A stretch of 35,959 bases of DNA from Terriglobia bacterium (GCA_025358575.1 JANYJA010000252.1:1-35959), one strand, 5' to 3'; positions 1 to 8,549 are shown, counted from the stretch's first letter. Notes: generated from the letters alone by a model not told the origin. Made by a program: numbers and translations.

Positions 1-568
1 GGAACTGCCGCCGCTCCTGCCGTGCGCGAATCGCGTCGGGCATCCCTTCCGGGCAGCTTCGGAACTGCCACTCCGCAACCACTCGCTCGGTAGGCGCGGA
101 GCTGCCCGAAACCCAGTGCAACTCTTGTCTGCGGCTGCGGAATTGCGATAGTTCGACGCCCAGGCTTTCGCTCAGCTCCTCGTCCGTGGGGGGCCGCTGC
201 AGGCTGGCCAGCAAAGCGGACGCTCGGGCGTCAACTTTTTTTTGCCATTTCCGGAGACCGCGCGAGGCGCCATCGAGCTTACGTAAGCTATCGAGGATCT
301 CACCCCGAATCCGGTAGCGTGCAAATGCGGGGAAAGGCACTTTCGAATCTCTACGGTAAGATCGGCCGGCGTCCACCAGTCCCACATGGCCGGCCTGGAT
401 CAGATCGTTCAACTCCACGCCGGAGTGCGGGGGAAGGCTGCCATGGATACGCCTGGCGACTGAGCGCACCAAAGGCAAGTAGCTGAGAATTAGGGGGCCT
501 AAGTCGCTTGGCGGCGATTCCACTGGGCCGATTTCCATCTTCTGCTCAAGGCGTATTCCGGCCCTCAT
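1..568 (-). CDS. RNA polymerase sigma factor, FliA/WhiG-like (partial, 3' end beyond window)
   Basis: The reverse strand is open from an ATG at 568 to the window edge (189 codons). It encodes a sigma-70-family protein with region 2 (LVRSVARRIHG, then ELNDLIQAGHVGLVDA, then FARYRIRGEILDSLR) and a region 3 helix-turn-helix (RPPTDEELSESLGVELSQF). The region 2 pattern closely parallels the FliA at 3484-4230, so this is a second, diverged sigma-28-group factor. Region 4 must lie outside the window. No convincing ribosome site precedes the ATG, and a second in-frame ATG ten codons later is possible. It is divergent from the sigma-54 activator. I infer a flagellar or stress sigma role from family and position only. 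Confidence 0.75.
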   Translation of the reverse strand, partial: MRAGIRLEQKMEIGPVESPPSDLGPLILSYLPLVRSVARRIHGSLPPHSGVELNDLIQAGHVGLVDAGRSYRRDSKVPFPAFARYRIRGEILDSLRKLDGASRGLRKWQKKVDARASALLASLQRPPTDEELSESLGVELSQFRSRRQELHWVSGSSAPTERVVAEWQFRSCPEGMPDAIRARQERRQF

Positions 569-691
569 GACGCAAATTTTGGAATCATTAACCGGTGTCC
601 GCGAAACTACTTGGTTGTATTTACAAGGCAACCTTCTCATGGAAATCGCGGACGGTTGAGACCGCGGATGGCTCGGGCAAGAAATGTTTCC

Positions 692-718
692 TAAAGTTTC
701 CGGAATCTCAGCCGATCT
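692..718 (+). promoter_or_regulatory. Sigma-28 (FliA) promoter upstream of the sigma-54 activator
   Basis: TAAAGTTT at 692-699 is identical to the enterobacterial sigma-28 -35 octamer. After exactly 11 bases, GCCGATCT at 711-718 matches the -10 octamer GCCGATAA at six of eight positions. The expected start of transcription, near 725, gives a leader of about ten bases before the ATG at 735. The site lies inside the longer open frame that begins at 684, which favours 735 as the true start. Confidence 0.65.
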
Positions 719-734
719 TTCAACAAGAGCAAAC

Positions 735-2135
735 ATGGCCGACCCCCGCCGCATTCTATGGATAGCGTCAGATGCACCGGATCATCTTGAGACCGAGATC
801 CGGGATCGCCTGGCTGCACTCAATGAGCTATCCGTCATGGCGGATCTGGACCGGGCTGTTGCCTTTGTAGCAGGCGCAGCGGTCGATTTCGTGTTCGCAA
901 ATTTTCCTTCGTTAGGAGTTTCGGCGGCGGAGCTGATGGAGGCGATCGCGGGCCGTGGAACATCCGTTCCCGTCCTGATTCGCGATGCCGACGGAACCAT
1001 CGAAGACGGAGCGCGTCTGGCGCGCCTTGGCGCGCAGCGGGTATTCGGGCGGGAGGTGGGCCTGGAAGACGTTCTGGACCAGGTGCAGGCCGCCGGGGAG
1101 CGTTGCTCGTTCGGGCCGTCAGGCGCCAATCGCCCGCACGGCGCGGAGCCTTGGCGCGCATCTTTTGTCGGGGAGAGCCCTAACCTGTTGCAGCTGATCC
1201 AGCTGGTGCGGCTTGTCGGGAAACGGCGCTGCACGGTGCTAATCACAGGCGAAACGGGAACCGGGAAAGAAGTTCTGGCACGTGCTATTCACGCTTCCGG
1301 CCCTCGGTCGTCCTTTCCTTGGGTCGCGGTAAATTGCAGCGCGATTCCGGAAGCCCTGCTCGAAGCCGAGCTTTTTGGTCACGTGAAAGGCGCGTTCACC
1401 GGTGCCCAGCAACACCGCATAGGCCGTTTCGAACAGGCCCACGAGGGAACTCTATTTCTGGATGAGATCGGGGATATGCCTCTCGAGCTGCAATCGAAGC
1501 TGCTGCGGGCGCTGCAAGAGCGTGAATTCCAGCGGCTAGGAAGTTCGGAAACCGTGCGGGTCAATGTCCGCGTAATCGCCGCCTCGAACGCCAGCCTTTC
1601 GGACAAGGTGAGGCAAGGCACCTTCCGAGAAGATCTATATTATCGCCTGAGCGTGGTGCCGATCGAAATGCCGCCGCTGCGCACGCGCTTGAGCGATGTG
1701 CCCCTTTTGGCCCAGCATTTCATCCGAAGGATTTGCGCTGATGAGGGCATTGAGGCGAAAAAGCTTTCACGCGAGGCGCGCGAGAAGCTATGCCACTTTT
1801 CTTGGCCGGGCAACGTAAGACAGCTTGAAAATGCGCTCGAAATGGCCATTGTGTTGAGCGGCGACCGTCCGATTCTCTATCCGTCCGACTTCACGCTGGC
1901 GCCCGTAACTGGACGACAAGAGCGTATGGAAATGAGGGGAGAAGTGGCGGTCCCAGACCATGGGCTGGATTTCGCGCAAACCGTGAACCACTTCGAACGC
2001 AGCATCCTCACCCAGGCGCTGCAGAAGACGGGGGGCAACAAGAAGCTTGCCGCGGACATGCTGCGGCTCAAGCGTACCACTCTGGCGGCCAAGGTCAAGA
2101 TTTTCGAAATGGCTGCTGGCCGCGCTTTGGTCTAG
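735..2135 (+). CDS. Sigma-54-dependent activator, FlrC/FleQ-like, with degenerate receiver domain
   Basis: The product (466 aa) is a bacterial enhancer-binding protein. Residues about 5-115 resemble a response-regulator receiver, but the expected phospho-Asp strand reads DFVFANFP with no Asp, so control by phosphorylation is unlikely. The central AAA+ domain has Walker A (GETGTGKE), the sigma-54 contact loop GAFTGA, Walker B (LFLDEIGD) and the R-finger region FREDLYYRL. A Fis-type helix-turn-helix closes the protein (TGGNKKLAADMLRLKRTTL). I start at 735 rather than the upstream ATG at 684 because a sigma-28 promoter occupies 692-718. It probably activates the sigma-54-like promoters between fliK and flgF. 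It is comparable to FleQ/FlrC but cannot be assigned to one of them. Confidence 0.9.
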   Translation: MADPRRILWIASDAPDHLETEIRDRLAALNELSVMADLDRAVAFVAGAAVDFVFANFPSLGVSAAELMEAIAGRGTSVPVLIRDADGTIEDGARLARLGAQRVFGREVGLEDVLDQVQAAGERCSFGPSGANRPHGAEPWRASFVGESPNLLQLIQLVRLVGKRRCTVLITGETGTGKEVLARAIHASGPRSSFPWVAVNCSAIPEALLEAELFGHVKGAFTGAQQHRIGRFEQAHEGTLFLDEIGDMPLELQSKLLRALQEREFQRLGSSETVRVNVRVIAASNASLSDKVRQGTFREDLYYRLSVVPIEMPPLRTRLSDVPLLAQHFIRRICADEGIEAKKLSREAREKLCHFSWPGNVRQLENALEMAIVLSGDRPILYPSDFTLAPVTGRQERMEMRGEVAVPDHGLDFAQTVNHFERSILTQALQKTGGNKKLAADMLRLKRTTLAAKVKIFEMAAGRALV

Positions 2136-2139
2136 CCGG

Positions 2140-2547
2140 TTAAGTGCCCGCGACGTTCGGGTTGCGCAACTCGAGCTGGTGAATTTTCAAGAGCAGGTCC
2201 ACCTCGGCGCGAGGAACATCCAGAGCCGTCGCGATGGATTTCGCGGATTCTCCTCGCCGGTGCTGGCGCAGAATCCGGCTGCGCTTCGCCAAATTCAAAC
2301 TCGGGCGAACCGTATACCCGGAAGGCGTCGAGGCGACTGTCGCCTCCAAAGAGTAAAGGCCCGCTCGCAGAGCGTCATAACCCTGTCGCAGCCCTTCCAC
2401 TTCGCTACGCAGCGTGTTGCACCCTTCGCAACCGGCGGCTTCTTCTTCCTTCACCGCCAGGCGCCTTAGGTACGTGATGAACAACGCCGCTGTCACGAGC
2501 GTCGAAGTTGTAGCACCGAAAAGCGTGTAGGCTAACGCGACGTTCAT
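2140..2547 (-). CDS. Small membrane-anchored coiled-coil/HTH protein, DUF2802 or SwrB-like
   Basis: A 135-residue protein has an N-terminal membrane segment (about residues 3-25), a short cysteine pair CEGC, a coiled-coil-like middle and a C-terminal helix-turn-helix (GESAKSIATALDVPRAEVDLLL). This layout resembles DUF2802 proteins of gammaproteobacterial flagellar operons and SwrB/DUF6115 of Bacillus, which act near the flagellar basal body or the flhF-fliA end of the operon. It overlaps the fliY-like gene by ATGA and is the last gene of the minus-strand flagellar operon. A longer frame reaches back to 2712, but the overlap start at 2547 gives the membrane segment at the N-terminus. The function is inferred from architecture only. 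Confidence 0.65.
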   Translation of the reverse strand: MNVALAYTLFGATTSTLVTAALFITYLRRLAVKEEEAAGCEGCNTLRSEVEGLRQGYDALRAGLYSLEATVASTPSGYTVRPSLNLAKRSRILRQHRRGESAKSIATALDVPRAEVDLLLKIHQLELRNPNVAGT

Positions 2548-3479
2548 TGGGCCGATTCCGGCAGCGCGAGGTTCGCCGCATTTCGGGACTGGCGCAAGGT
2601 GTGAAGTGAATCGCTGGTGTGGCGCAGCCGCTCGTCCTTGCTCACAATCTGATGAATACGCACACCATAATTGCCTTCCACAACGACCACTTCCCCTCGG
2701 GCGATAATGCAATTGTTAACGATCACTTCGACGGGCTCGGTCACCGAGCGATTCAACTCCACGATAGACCCGGTCGTCAGCTTCAAGACATCCTTGATCG
2801 GTAACTGTGTTCGTCCGAAAGAAACACTCACTGGCAGAGCGACATCTAGCAGAACATCGAATGTCTTGGATCGCGGGACGCCTCCAACGGTGGCCCCGGC
2901 GTGTGCAGCTTGGCGGGGGATGTCTTCCTCTTGCGGTTCTGGCAGCGGCGCGGACACCGCCGGATTCTCAATCGCGCGAACGAGATCGGTCGTGATCCCT
3001 AGACTGAGTGGTATTCCTGGTTCTCCCGGGAACTGAACATTCACCGTCAGCCATGACACTCCGGACAAAATGGCCGAATGCTGCGCGCCTTCGCCGCTGG
3101 TCACCCGCCGCTGCAGGCGTGAAGCGAGAGTCTGCGCAATTGGGGAGAAGCTTTGGTCTAACAGCTCCAGATAGGTATTCCGTAAGTCCTCGGGATCGGG
3201 TGAATCGATTCCTGCCGCCCGGAGCGTGCGCGTTCCAAGATCTTGCCAGCTTGCCGAAGCAGCGTAAATCCACAGCGCGGCACCTTCCCCTAACGTGAAT
3301 TCCTGTCTCCAGAGAAGCGCGCCCTCGGGAAGGGTTTCGCCTGCCAAAGATGGAGATTCACTTGCGGAAGCCCAGGAGAGTTCGGCCGGTTGTCCCGTCA
3401 TGGATCCCAGGGTTTCTCCAAATTTTCCGATCCACTGATCAGCAAGCCAGCTTTCTTCGGTTTCGTTTTTGTTTCCCAT
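2544..3479 (-). CDS. FliY/FliN-type flagellar switch protein with N-terminal CheC/CheX-like region
   Basis: The product (311 aa) ends in a clear FliN/SpoA domain at about residues 210-295 (DVALPVSVSFGRTQLPIKD, then GSIVELNR, then GEVVVVEGNYGVRI). The first 180 residues form a separate domain with a helix (DLRNTYLELLDQSFSPIA) that loosely recalls CheC/FliY phosphatase modules, although I cannot confirm the catalytic E..N pairs. Start 3479 is chosen because GGGAGG stands nine bases upstream and the gene begins four bases after the fliA stop. A short stand-alone FliN is encoded at 10627-10875, so the C-ring may use two SpoA proteins. FliM is not in the window. Confidence 0.75.
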   Translation of the reverse strand: MGNKNETEESWLADQWIGKFGETLGSMTGQPAELSWASASESPSLAGETLPEGALLWRQEFTLGEGAALWIYAASASWQDLGTRTLRAAGIDSPDPEDLRNTYLELLDQSFSPIAQTLASRLQRRVTSGEGAQHSAILSGVSWLTVNVQFPGEPGIPLSLGITTDLVRAIENPAVSAPLPEPQEEDIPRQAAHAGATVGGVPRSKTFDVLLDVALPVSVSFGRTQLPIKDVLKLTTGSIVELNRSVTEPVEVIVNNCIIARGEVVVVEGNYGVRIHQIVSKDERLRHTSDSLHTLRQSRNAANLALPESAQ

Positions 3480-3483
3480 CCGT

Positions 3484-4230
3484 CTAACCCTCCCGCCGGC
3501 CCGGCCAGCGTTTTTCAAGGAAGCAGCGCAGTCGCAGGATCGCCTGGGTCTTCAATTGCGAAATTCGGGACAAATGGAGATCCAGGATTTCAGCGATCTC
3601 CCGCAGATTCATCTCCTCGTGGTAATAAAGGCTAAGAACCGTGCGCTCCATTTTGGGCATGCGCTCGATGGTCTCGGCTACGAGCCGCTCCAATTCCGAG
3701 CGTTCCAACAAACGCGACGGCAGGTTCGATTCGTCGTCCGAGACGTACTTCAGCAGGCTGAAACTCCCATCTTCACTGGATGCATAATCGAGCTCGCCCA
3801 TCTGCATACCCTCGGTCTCCAGCAGCTTTTGGCGGTACTCCTCGAGCGAAAAGTTTAGCTCCGCCGCAATCTCTTCCTCGGTGGGAACCCGCCCCAGCCG
3901 CTGTTCGGCAATAAAGATTGCCTGTTCGATCTGCCTGCCCGTTTTGCGCTTTTGGCGCGGAGCCCAGTCGAGGCCCCGAAGGCCGTCCAGGATAGCCCCG
4001 CGAATCCGGTACTCTGCGTAAGTCTTGAGTTTGGTATTGTGCGTCGGATCGAAGTTGTCGATCGCCGCTATCAGCCCGATGGTGCCGGTAGAGATGAGAT
4101 CGTCCAGACTCACGCTAGCGGGAAGCCGCTCGTGGATTCGGCGAGCGATCAGACGTACCTGGGGAAGATGCTCCAGAATCAAGCCCTCTCTCTGGATGGC
4201 GGTTCGCTCCTCCGTCTCGCATGAGTACAT
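3484..4230 (-). CDS. fliA: Flagellar sigma factor sigma-28
   Basis: This is a full-length FliA (about 248 aa) with region 2 (LPQVRLIARRIHERLP, SLDDLISTGTIGLIAAIDNFDP, YRIRGAILDGLRGLDW, PRQKRKTGRQIEQAI), region 3 (GRVPTEEEIAAELNFSLEEY) and region 4 (MERTVLSLYYHEEMNLREIAEILDLHLSRISQLKTQA, shown in parts here as MERTVLSLYYHEE and LREIAEILDLHLSRI). It directs RNA polymerase to late flagellar promoters, candidates for which lie at 692-718 and 19856-19883. A TTG at 4242 would add four residues; I prefer the ATG at 4230. It follows flhF directly, with no flhG between. No anti-sigma factor FlgM is visible in the window. Confidence 0.93.
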   Translation of the reverse strand: MYSCETEERTAIQREGLILEHLPQVRLIARRIHERLPASVSLDDLISTGTIGLIAAIDNFDPTHNTKLKTYAEYRIRGAILDGLRGLDWAPRQKRKTGRQIEQAIFIAEQRLGRVPTEEEIAAELNFSLEEYRQKLLETEGMQMGELDYASSEDGSFSLLKYVSDDESNLPSRLLERSELERLVAETIERMPKMERTVLSLYYHEEMNLREIAEILDLHLSRISQLKTQAILRLRCFLEKRWPGRREG

Positions 4231-4257
4231 ATAAGGATTCAACAGTTTGACACTCGT

Positions 4258-5364
4258 TTAGGCAGCGGCGCTCGCCTGCTTCCGCCCCCCGTTCAGCGCG
4301 AGGTCGACAATGCGCTGAACCGTGGCCGGTTCCAGGTCTTCCGGAATCTGCTGCCCGGTGGTGATGAACGAGACCGGTTGCTGGCAGAGGGCCGCCGCGC
4401 TAAACATGGCTCCAAACGACTCTGTGCCATCAATTCCGGTAAAGATGAATTTGCTGGGCCGGAAGATCCGATAGCGTTCCATGGCACTTCTTATATCGGC
4501 CAATTTCATATCCACACTTAGAGCTAAATGAACATCCACGTCGTTTCTTTCGGCGAAATAGCGGGCCAATTCAGTGCCCTCCTCCATTTCGGCGCGGCCT
4601 AAACCCGCTGTGTCGATAAAAGTGAGCCCTCCGCCGCGTTCGGAATCGAGTTCTTGCGCCAGGCTCGGGACGGTATTGACCGCTTGGAACCGGATGCCCA
4701 AAATAGCGGCATACACCCGCATCTGGTCGGCGGCGGCGATCCGCAGCGTATCCGTGGACAAAACGCGGACCGGCACGCGCCCGGCAATGCCGTATCGAGC
4801 GGCTAGTTTAATCAAAGTAGTGGTCTTGCCCCGGCCCGGAGGACCCACTAGAGCGACAATCCGTGACGATTGCCCTTCACGGCCCAATCGGGAATCCACC
4901 TTTATGCGAAGGCTCATTTCAGCGATCAGCGCATTCTGCAGCCGCACTCGTGAGTGATCGCCGCGCGCGCGCTCGGAGACAGAGTGAAGCAGATCGCGAG
5001 CTACCTCACCGTCGATTTCCTGGGCGTCTAGCGTATGTTGGATCTCGGCCAGTTCGGGGGACACGTCGGGAGCGTTGGGAGCGGACAGATTGGCATTTGC
5101 GATTGCAGTCCGGATACCGGCAAGTTGCGAGCGAATGTCGGCAAACTGACTGTGATCCGCCGAAGGAGCGCGCCCGATAGGGTGCCGGACCGGTTCCGCA
5201 ATTCCCGCCGAGTCTTCGGCGAAGACGACTTCGTACTGCCCCAAATGCAGGGATTCCGACGGTGACTTCCGAGACGATACCAGCATCGCTTCCGGACCCA
5301 ATTCCTTGCGCGCAAGTGCCATCGCCGCTTCCACGCTGCTTGAGAAATAGCTTTTTAGATACAT
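4258..5364 (-). CDS. flhF: Flagellar biosynthesis GTPase FlhF
   Basis: FlhF (368 aa) is an SRP-type GTPase that fixes flagellar position and number at the cell pole. The N-terminus has the typical YFSSSVEAAMALARKELG segment and a variable B domain. The NG domain has the P-loop GPPGRGKT (about 174-181), the DTLRIAAADQ switch (about 205-214) and DTAG (251-254). The guanine-specificity motif, usually TKLD in FlhF, reads TGID (309-312) and so lacks the lysine. AGGAGA lies upstream of the ATG. The partner ATPase gene flhG, which commonly follows flhF, is absent; fliA comes next. Confidence 0.92.
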   Translation of the reverse strand: MYLKSYFSSSVEAAMALARKELGPEAMLVSSRKSPSESLHLGQYEVVFAEDSAGIAEPVRHPIGRAPSADHSQFADIRSQLAGIRTAIANANLSAPNAPDVSPELAEIQHTLDAQEIDGEVARDLLHSVSERARGDHSRVRLQNALIAEMSLRIKVDSRLGREGQSSRIVALVGPPGRGKTTTLIKLAARYGIAGRVPVRVLSTDTLRIAAADQMRVYAAILGIRFQAVNTVPSLAQELDSERGGGLTFIDTAGLGRAEMEEGTELARYFAERNDVDVHLALSVDMKLADIRSAMERYRIFRPSKFIFTGIDGTESFGAMFSAAALCQQPVSFITTGQQIPEDLEPATVQRIVDLALNGGRKQASAAA

Positions 5365-5380
5365 GCCGTTTGGTCTCCTG

Positions 5381-7468
5381 TTACTGAATGACTCCGAGTG
5401 ACTGCACTTTCACGCCGGCCGGAATTTCGTTGTGCGACAGGAAAAAAAGATTCCAGACGGTTGGTTCCAATAATTGGCGCAGAAAATATCGCGCCGCCGA
5501 ACTTGTGATTGCAACTAAAGGCGCTTCGGCCACGCCCACGACGCGAGTAACTTTGTTAATGATTTCTCGAAGGCTCTGCGGCGAGAGCGCCACATGACTA
5601 TTCAATTCGCCGTGCTCAATGGCCGATTCCACGATCTGCTCGATCGCGGGATCGAGAAAATACGCCGGCAGATCGCCGCTCGCGTTCAAATAGGGATTAA
5701 CCATGGACCGGCGGATCGACTGCCGCACGAACTCCGTCAGAAGCACGGGGTTGCGGGTTGTCCCCGCAGCTTCACCCAGCGACTCTAGAATGGATACGGC
5801 ATCGCGAATGGTCACCCGCTCCCGGAGCAGATTCTGCAACACGCGCTGCACCGTGGCTAGAGGAACCAGTTTGGGCACCAAATCCTCCACCACTTTCGGA
5901 TTTTCAATGGCCACACGGTCGAGAAGCCGCTTGGCGTCCTGCCGCGAGAAAATTTCGTGGGCGTGGCGCCGGATCAACTCCCCCAAATGAGTGCCCAAAA
6001 CGCTGACGGAATCGACTACCGTGTATCCCAAAGAGCGCGCGTGCTCAGATCGTTCGACCGGTATCCACCAGGACGGCATCCCGAACGCCGGGTCCTGAGT
6101 TTTTACTCCCTCTAGTGGCGTTTCGATGCGGCCCACGGGAATCGCCAGGTCGCTCCCAGCCGGAAGTTCAAAGCGCGCGATTTCACTACCCTTGAGAGAA
6201 ATCACGTATTCGCGGGCACGGAGCGAGAGATTGTCGGTAACTCGAACCGGCGGCAGCAGATAGCCCAAGTCCCGCGCTAGCTGCTTGCGGATTCCAGAGA
6301 TTCGTCGCAAGAGGGGCGAGTTTTGAGCGCCTTCCACAAACTGAACCAGTCCCAGACCCACTTCTACAGCCAGGGGTTCCACGCGCAGCAGTGATTCCAC
6401 GTTGTCTTTTGCCGCCGTGACGGGCTTCTCGGCTTCGGTTTGCTTCTCCTCTTTGAGCGCCTTCTGGCGCATGTTCCAGGCCGCGTATCCGAGGCCGCCG
6501 CCCAGCACTAGAAAAGGGATCTTGGGAAGGCCTGGGAATGCGGCGAGCGCGATCAAAACACCGGCTGAAAGGAACAGCGGTTGCGGGGATCCGAAGAGCT
6601 GCTTTTGAAAATCGGCGCCGAGGCGCGACTCGGAACTGGCCCTGGTGACAATCAAGCCCCCCGAAATGGAGATCATCAGAGCCGGAATCACGGTGACTAA
6701 CCCGTCGCCAATGGTCAACACACTGTAGGTCTGGAGAGCGCGCAGCAAGTCGGTTCCGTGCTGGAAAACGCCGATCAGAAAGCCGGCGATGATGTTGATG
6801 CCCGTGATCAGGATGCTGGCTATGGCATCCCGCTGGGTGAAACGCGAAGCGCCGTCCATGGCACCGTAAAATTCGGCTTCGGCCGCGAGTTGTTTGCGGC
6901 GACGCCGCGCTTCGGCCTCGTCCACCAGCCCTGAGTTCAAGTCCGAATCGATGGACATCTGCTTGCCGGGGAGCGCGTCCAATGTGAAACGCGCCGTGAC
7001 TTCCGAAATTCGAACTGCGCCATGGTTGATCACCACGTATTGAATGGCGATCAGCACCAAGAAAATCACGGCGCCGATGATGTAATTGCCGCCCACGACG
7101 AAGTTCCCGAATGCCTGGATTACGTCTCCAGCGGCGGACGTCCCAGTGTGCCCGTTGAGCAGAATCAGTCGGGATGATGAGATGTTCAGCGCCAGGCGGA
7201 ACAGGGTGAGCAGGAGCAAAGTGGTGGGAAAGACATTAAATTCCACGGGCCGCGTGATGTACATTGCCACCATCATCACGATCACCGACATCATAATGTC
7301 CGTGACGATCAGCAGATCGAGCAAGAAACCGGGCAATGGCGTGATGAGGGCAACCACAATCGCTAGAACCGCAATGGGGACGCCTAACTCGCTTAGACCA
7401 GAGAGGGGAAATCCCGCAAATGTGCGACCGGCGGTAAGGGGGAGGGTTAACGCTTTCGATTCTGACAT
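5381..7468 (-). CDS. flhA: Flagellar export gate protein FlhA
   Basis: FlhA (695 aa, normal length) forms the nonameric ring of the type III export apparatus. Residues 1-310 contain the membrane segments and the FHIPEP signature, seen as VTARFTLDALPGKQMSIDSD with the conserved DEAEARRRRKQL loop after it. The cytoplasmic export-substrate docking domain occupies the rest, including SVLGTHLGELIRRHAHEI and LLRERVTIRDAVSILESL. It lies between flhB and flhF in the export operon with short gaps (12 and 16 bases). Nothing in the sequence is anomalous. Confidence 0.97.
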   Translation of the reverse strand: MSESKALTLPLTAGRTFAGFPLSGLSELGVPIAVLAIVVALITPLPGFLLDLLIVTDIMMSVIVMMVAMYITRPVEFNVFPTTLLLLTLFRLALNISSSRLILLNGHTGTSAAGDVIQAFGNFVVGGNYIIGAVIFLVLIAIQYVVINHGAVRISEVTARFTLDALPGKQMSIDSDLNSGLVDEAEARRRRKQLAAEAEFYGAMDGASRFTQRDAIASILITGINIIAGFLIGVFQHGTDLLRALQTYSVLTIGDGLVTVIPALMISISGGLIVTRASSESRLGADFQKQLFGSPQPLFLSAGVLIALAAFPGLPKIPFLVLGGGLGYAAWNMRQKALKEEKQTEAEKPVTAAKDNVESLLRVEPLAVEVGLGLVQFVEGAQNSPLLRRISGIRKQLARDLGYLLPPVRVTDNLSLRAREYVISLKGSEIARFELPAGSDLAIPVGRIETPLEGVKTQDPAFGMPSWWIPVERSEHARSLGYTVVDSVSVLGTHLGELIRRHAHEIFSRQDAKRLLDRVAIENPKVVEDLVPKLVPLATVQRVLQNLLRERVTIRDAVSILESLGEAAGTTRNPVLLTEFVRQSIRRSMVNPYLNASGDLPAYFLDPAIEQIVESAIEHGELNSHVALSPQSLREIINKVTRVVGVAEAPLVAITSSAARYFLRQLLEPTVWNLFFLSHNEIPAGVKVQSLGVIQ

Positions 7469-7480
7469 GTTGAAATCCGG

Positions 7481-8548
7481 TTACCGTCCGGGCATCTTGC
7501 CGTGCATCAGCCGATAGATGTATGCCAGAATCTCGGCCACGGCACGATAGAGATGCGCGGGGATCTCCTGACCCACATCGACTGATTTATAGAGTGCCTG
7601 GGCGAGCAGGGGGTTCTCTATGATCGGGACCTGATTTTCGATGGCGCGCGTCCGAATGCGCAGGGCCAGATAGTTTTTGCCTTTCGCTACCACGAGCGGC
7701 GCCGCCATGGACTCCATCTGGTACCGGATGGCAATGGCGTAGTGGGTCGGATTCACGACGACAGCCGTGGCCGTGGCCACTTCCTTCATCATATTGCGCC
7801 GCCGCAGATCGCGCTGCAGACGGCGAACCCTCTGCTTGATCTGCGGGTTCCCGTCGGTCTCTTTGGCTTCGTCCTTGATTTCGTTTTTGCTCATGCGCAG
7901 ATCTTTGGCATATCGCAGACGTTGGCGGAACAGGTTGACTAAACCAAACACCAGAAACGTGGTGGCACCGCGCCAGAGTAGCTCTTGGATGGAACTCGCA
8001 ACCACGCGCACCCCGCCCTGAACACTTTGCAGCGGCAGGAAAAAGAAGTCCGTCATCTTGCTTTTCGCGATGGCATAGACGACGTAACCGAAGACCGGCA
8101 GCAGAATCACGGCCTGGATTAGCGCAGGCAAATTCTGCTTTGGCAATTCCCGAATTTTCGACATGAAACTGAGCCGCTTCAGGTCCGGTGTGAGCTTCGC
8201 CAGGCTCACGCCCAGCTTGCTCGCGAGTAACTGCATGGCAAGAGTCACCGTCAGCAAAATAGCGCCGGCCAGAAGGAGCGGCATTACGCTTTGCACGGCA
8301 ACCCACCAGCACAAGCTAATCCACGCGGTCGCGGAAAGCTCTCCCGTAAACGCGCGCTGCAGGATATAGCGGGTTACACTCTGAGTTTGGGAAAACCAGC
8401 GGCCTCCCCACGACCCCAAAATGGCGACGAAGGTTATGAACTGAACCGCGCTCACAAAGTCTTTTGCCGCCGGGAAATTGCCCTCTTTGCGCGCTTTATC
8501 AACGCGTCGAGGAGTGGCTTTCTCGGTCTGCTGGCTTTTGTCCGCCAT
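7481..8548 (-). CDS. flhB: Flagellar export switch protein FlhB
   Basis: FlhB (355 aa) is the membrane and cytoplasmic subunit that switches export from hook to filament substrates. The N-terminus KSQQTEKATPRRVDKARKEG is diagnostic, four membrane segments follow, and the self-cleavage site NPTH is intact at about residues 266-269 (VVVNPTHYAIAIRY). Autocleavage at NPTH, together with the FliK encoded upstream in the same operon, would set hook length. The gene starts one base after the fliR stop codon. Confidence 0.97.
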   Translation of the reverse strand: MADKSQQTEKATPRRVDKARKEGNFPAAKDFVSAVQFITFVAILGSWGGRWFSQTQSVTRYILQRAFTGELSATAWISLCWWVAVQSVMPLLLAGAILLTVTLAMQLLASKLGVSLAKLTPDLKRLSFMSKIRELPKQNLPALIQAVILLPVFGYVVYAIAKSKMTDFFFLPLQSVQGGVRVVASSIQELLWRGATTFLVFGLVNLFRQRLRYAKDLRMSKNEIKDEAKETDGNPQIKQRVRRLQRDLRRRNMMKEVATATAVVVNPTHYAIAIRYQMESMAAPLVVAKGKNYLALRIRTRAIENQVPIIENPLLAQALYKSVDVGQEIPAHLYRAVAEILAYIYRLMHGKMPGR

Positions 8549-8549
8549 T

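Noticed and set aside
684-734. Upstream ATG of the sigma-54 activator frame
   Set aside because: The 17 extra codons contain the sigma-28 -35 and -10 boxes, and no receiver or other domain residues lie there.
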